Source: Sphingobacterium mizutaii (lineage in GTDB: Bacteria; Bacteroidota; Bacteroidia; Sphingobacteriales; Sphingobacteriaceae). Taken from it: 64,000 nt of DNA. Position numbers and translations under genes: made by a program. The stretch lies in NCBI RefSeq assembly GCF_900187125.1, contig NZ_LT906468.1, forward strand, positions 3,224,001 to 3,288,000, read 5' to 3'. Shown piece after piece: positions 63,435-64,000 of this stretch. The notes beneath the pieces were generated by a model. The model searched no databases. It saw only the letters and a list, made by a program, of their open reading frames with translations, and had not been told where the DNA came from. Position 1 is the first letter of the stretch, and every line of letters begins with the position of its first letter.

Positions 63435-64000
63435 AATGATCAGAATGATGAAAATAATGAAATATGCATTTTACTGCTTGATCTTGGCTTCGATCAGCAG
63501 CGCATGTACAAAGGATGAACAGGGGGTTCCTGAAATCATAGAAAAAGAGCCGAAGCCAACGGCAGCTTTTACCTATGCATTGGCAAATGCGAACGACCCC
63601 TTTACTTATAAATTCGACAATAAGGGAACTAATTTCAAGGAAACGCGCTGGTCCTTCGGTGATGATAGTACATCGTCTATTGCAGGACCATCCCATACCT
63701 TCTTGAATACTGGCACCTATGTCGTAAAAATGGTAGCATTAAATGGAGAAGGCTATTGGGCACAGCGGGAGGAAACTATCCGCATCTCTGCAGCCAACTT
63801 GATCAAGGTAAATACCAAAACCGTTGGAGCAGGTAAACTGAACTTGTCTTTCACAACCAATATGGCCGTGAGCAAAACAGAATGGCGTGATGGCTATAAA
63901 ACTTCTGGAGCGATCCTCAGTACCGACAAAACCATTGATCTGACCTTTGACCCGGGAACCTTTAAAGAGATCCAGTTAAAGCTGACGACCGCAAAAGGAT
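63435..64000 (+). CDS. PKD-domain lipoprotein, cut by the right edge
   Basis: 188 codons are visible from the ATG at 63435 (internal Met codons at 63444, 63447 and 63456 are alternative starts), with lipoprotein signal (ISSAC, Cys24). Residues ~40-120 form a PKD domain (FKETRWSFGDDSTSS, HTFLNTGTYVVKMVALNGEG). A second beta domain begins around residue 125 (LIKVNTKTVGAGKLNLSF). The rest of the protein, and whether an enzyme follows, lies outside the window. It belongs to the surface operon (7 bases after the previous stop). Confidence 0.85.

Overview
The window comes from a member of the Bacteroidota, most likely the Sphingobacteriaceae (a Sphingobacterium or Pedobacter relative). Evidence: two tandem SusC/SusD pairs with many lipoproteins, a Bacteroidota-restricted DUF5606 gene, BadF-type and degenerate-Nudix regulatory genes next to glycolysis genes, and many promoters of the Bacteroidota sigma type (TAnnTTTG at -7, TTTG or TTG near -33) placed just before gene starts. 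I see no phage, insertion sequence, CRISPR array or rRNA. The taxon is inferred from gene content, not from a marker alignment.

Layout. 1-8.6 kb: housekeeping and small stress genes (DUF937 protein cut by the left edge, alkaline phosphatase, ssb paralogue, zinc-ribbon protein, pirin, radC, cyclophilin, DUF5606, DUF695, GNAT, TPMT-type methyltransferase). 8.6-12.4 kb: copper-handling operon (Cys/His-rich secreted protein, HMA-DUF3347 protein, multicopper oxidase with an outer-membrane-like tail). 12.4-13.9 kb: second pirin and DoxX. 14.1-18.8 kb: four-gene operon of N-formylglutamate amidohydrolase-like, DUF1704/QEGLA metallopeptidase, glutathione-synthetase-like ATP-grasp ligase and a secreted DUF4185-like protein. 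18.8-26.7 kb: YihY/BrkB protein, then a tetR-tolC-mfp-RND efflux operon. 26.9-30.5 kb: degenerate-Nudix regulator divergent from pfkA, an N-acetylglucosamine-kinase-like gene and gap. 30.6-33.2 kb: repeat-rich intergenic DNA surrounding a divergent NTF2-like/HxlR pair. 33.3-38.0 kb: mnmA, two tRNA-Phe genes, a 38-residue membrane protein, MBL-fold exonuclease, coaE, YbbR protein. 38.2-46.0 kb: purL, ANT(6)-like nucleotidyltransferase, a lipoprotein, Na+/H+ antiporter, rlmF. 46.5-64 kb: a tightly packed surface operon of two SusC/SusD pairs and at least seven further lipoproteins, running off the right edge.

How the genes work together. The copper genes would bind and oxidise periplasmic Cu(I). 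The 14-18.8 kb operon pairs an amide-bond-forming ligase with a peptidase and an amidohydrolase, which suggests a make-and-break modification of a peptide or protein terminus. The final operon looks like an uptake and adhesion system for an unknown glycan or glycoconjugate: each TonB-dependent transporter has its SusD lid, followed by fasciclin, discoidin (F5/8C), DUF1735, delta-60 propeller, LamG and PKD modules, but no recognisable active hydrolase in the visible part. The one enzyme-like protein there has lost most metal ligands of the alkaline-phosphatase superfamily.

The observations I consider most worth checking are: the ligase/peptidase operon; the shared promoter element with identical geometry in front of both pirin genes; the probable pseudo-phosphodiesterase fused to LamG; the SusC lacking its usual N-terminal extension; and the inverted repeats that bracket the NTF2/HxlR pair.
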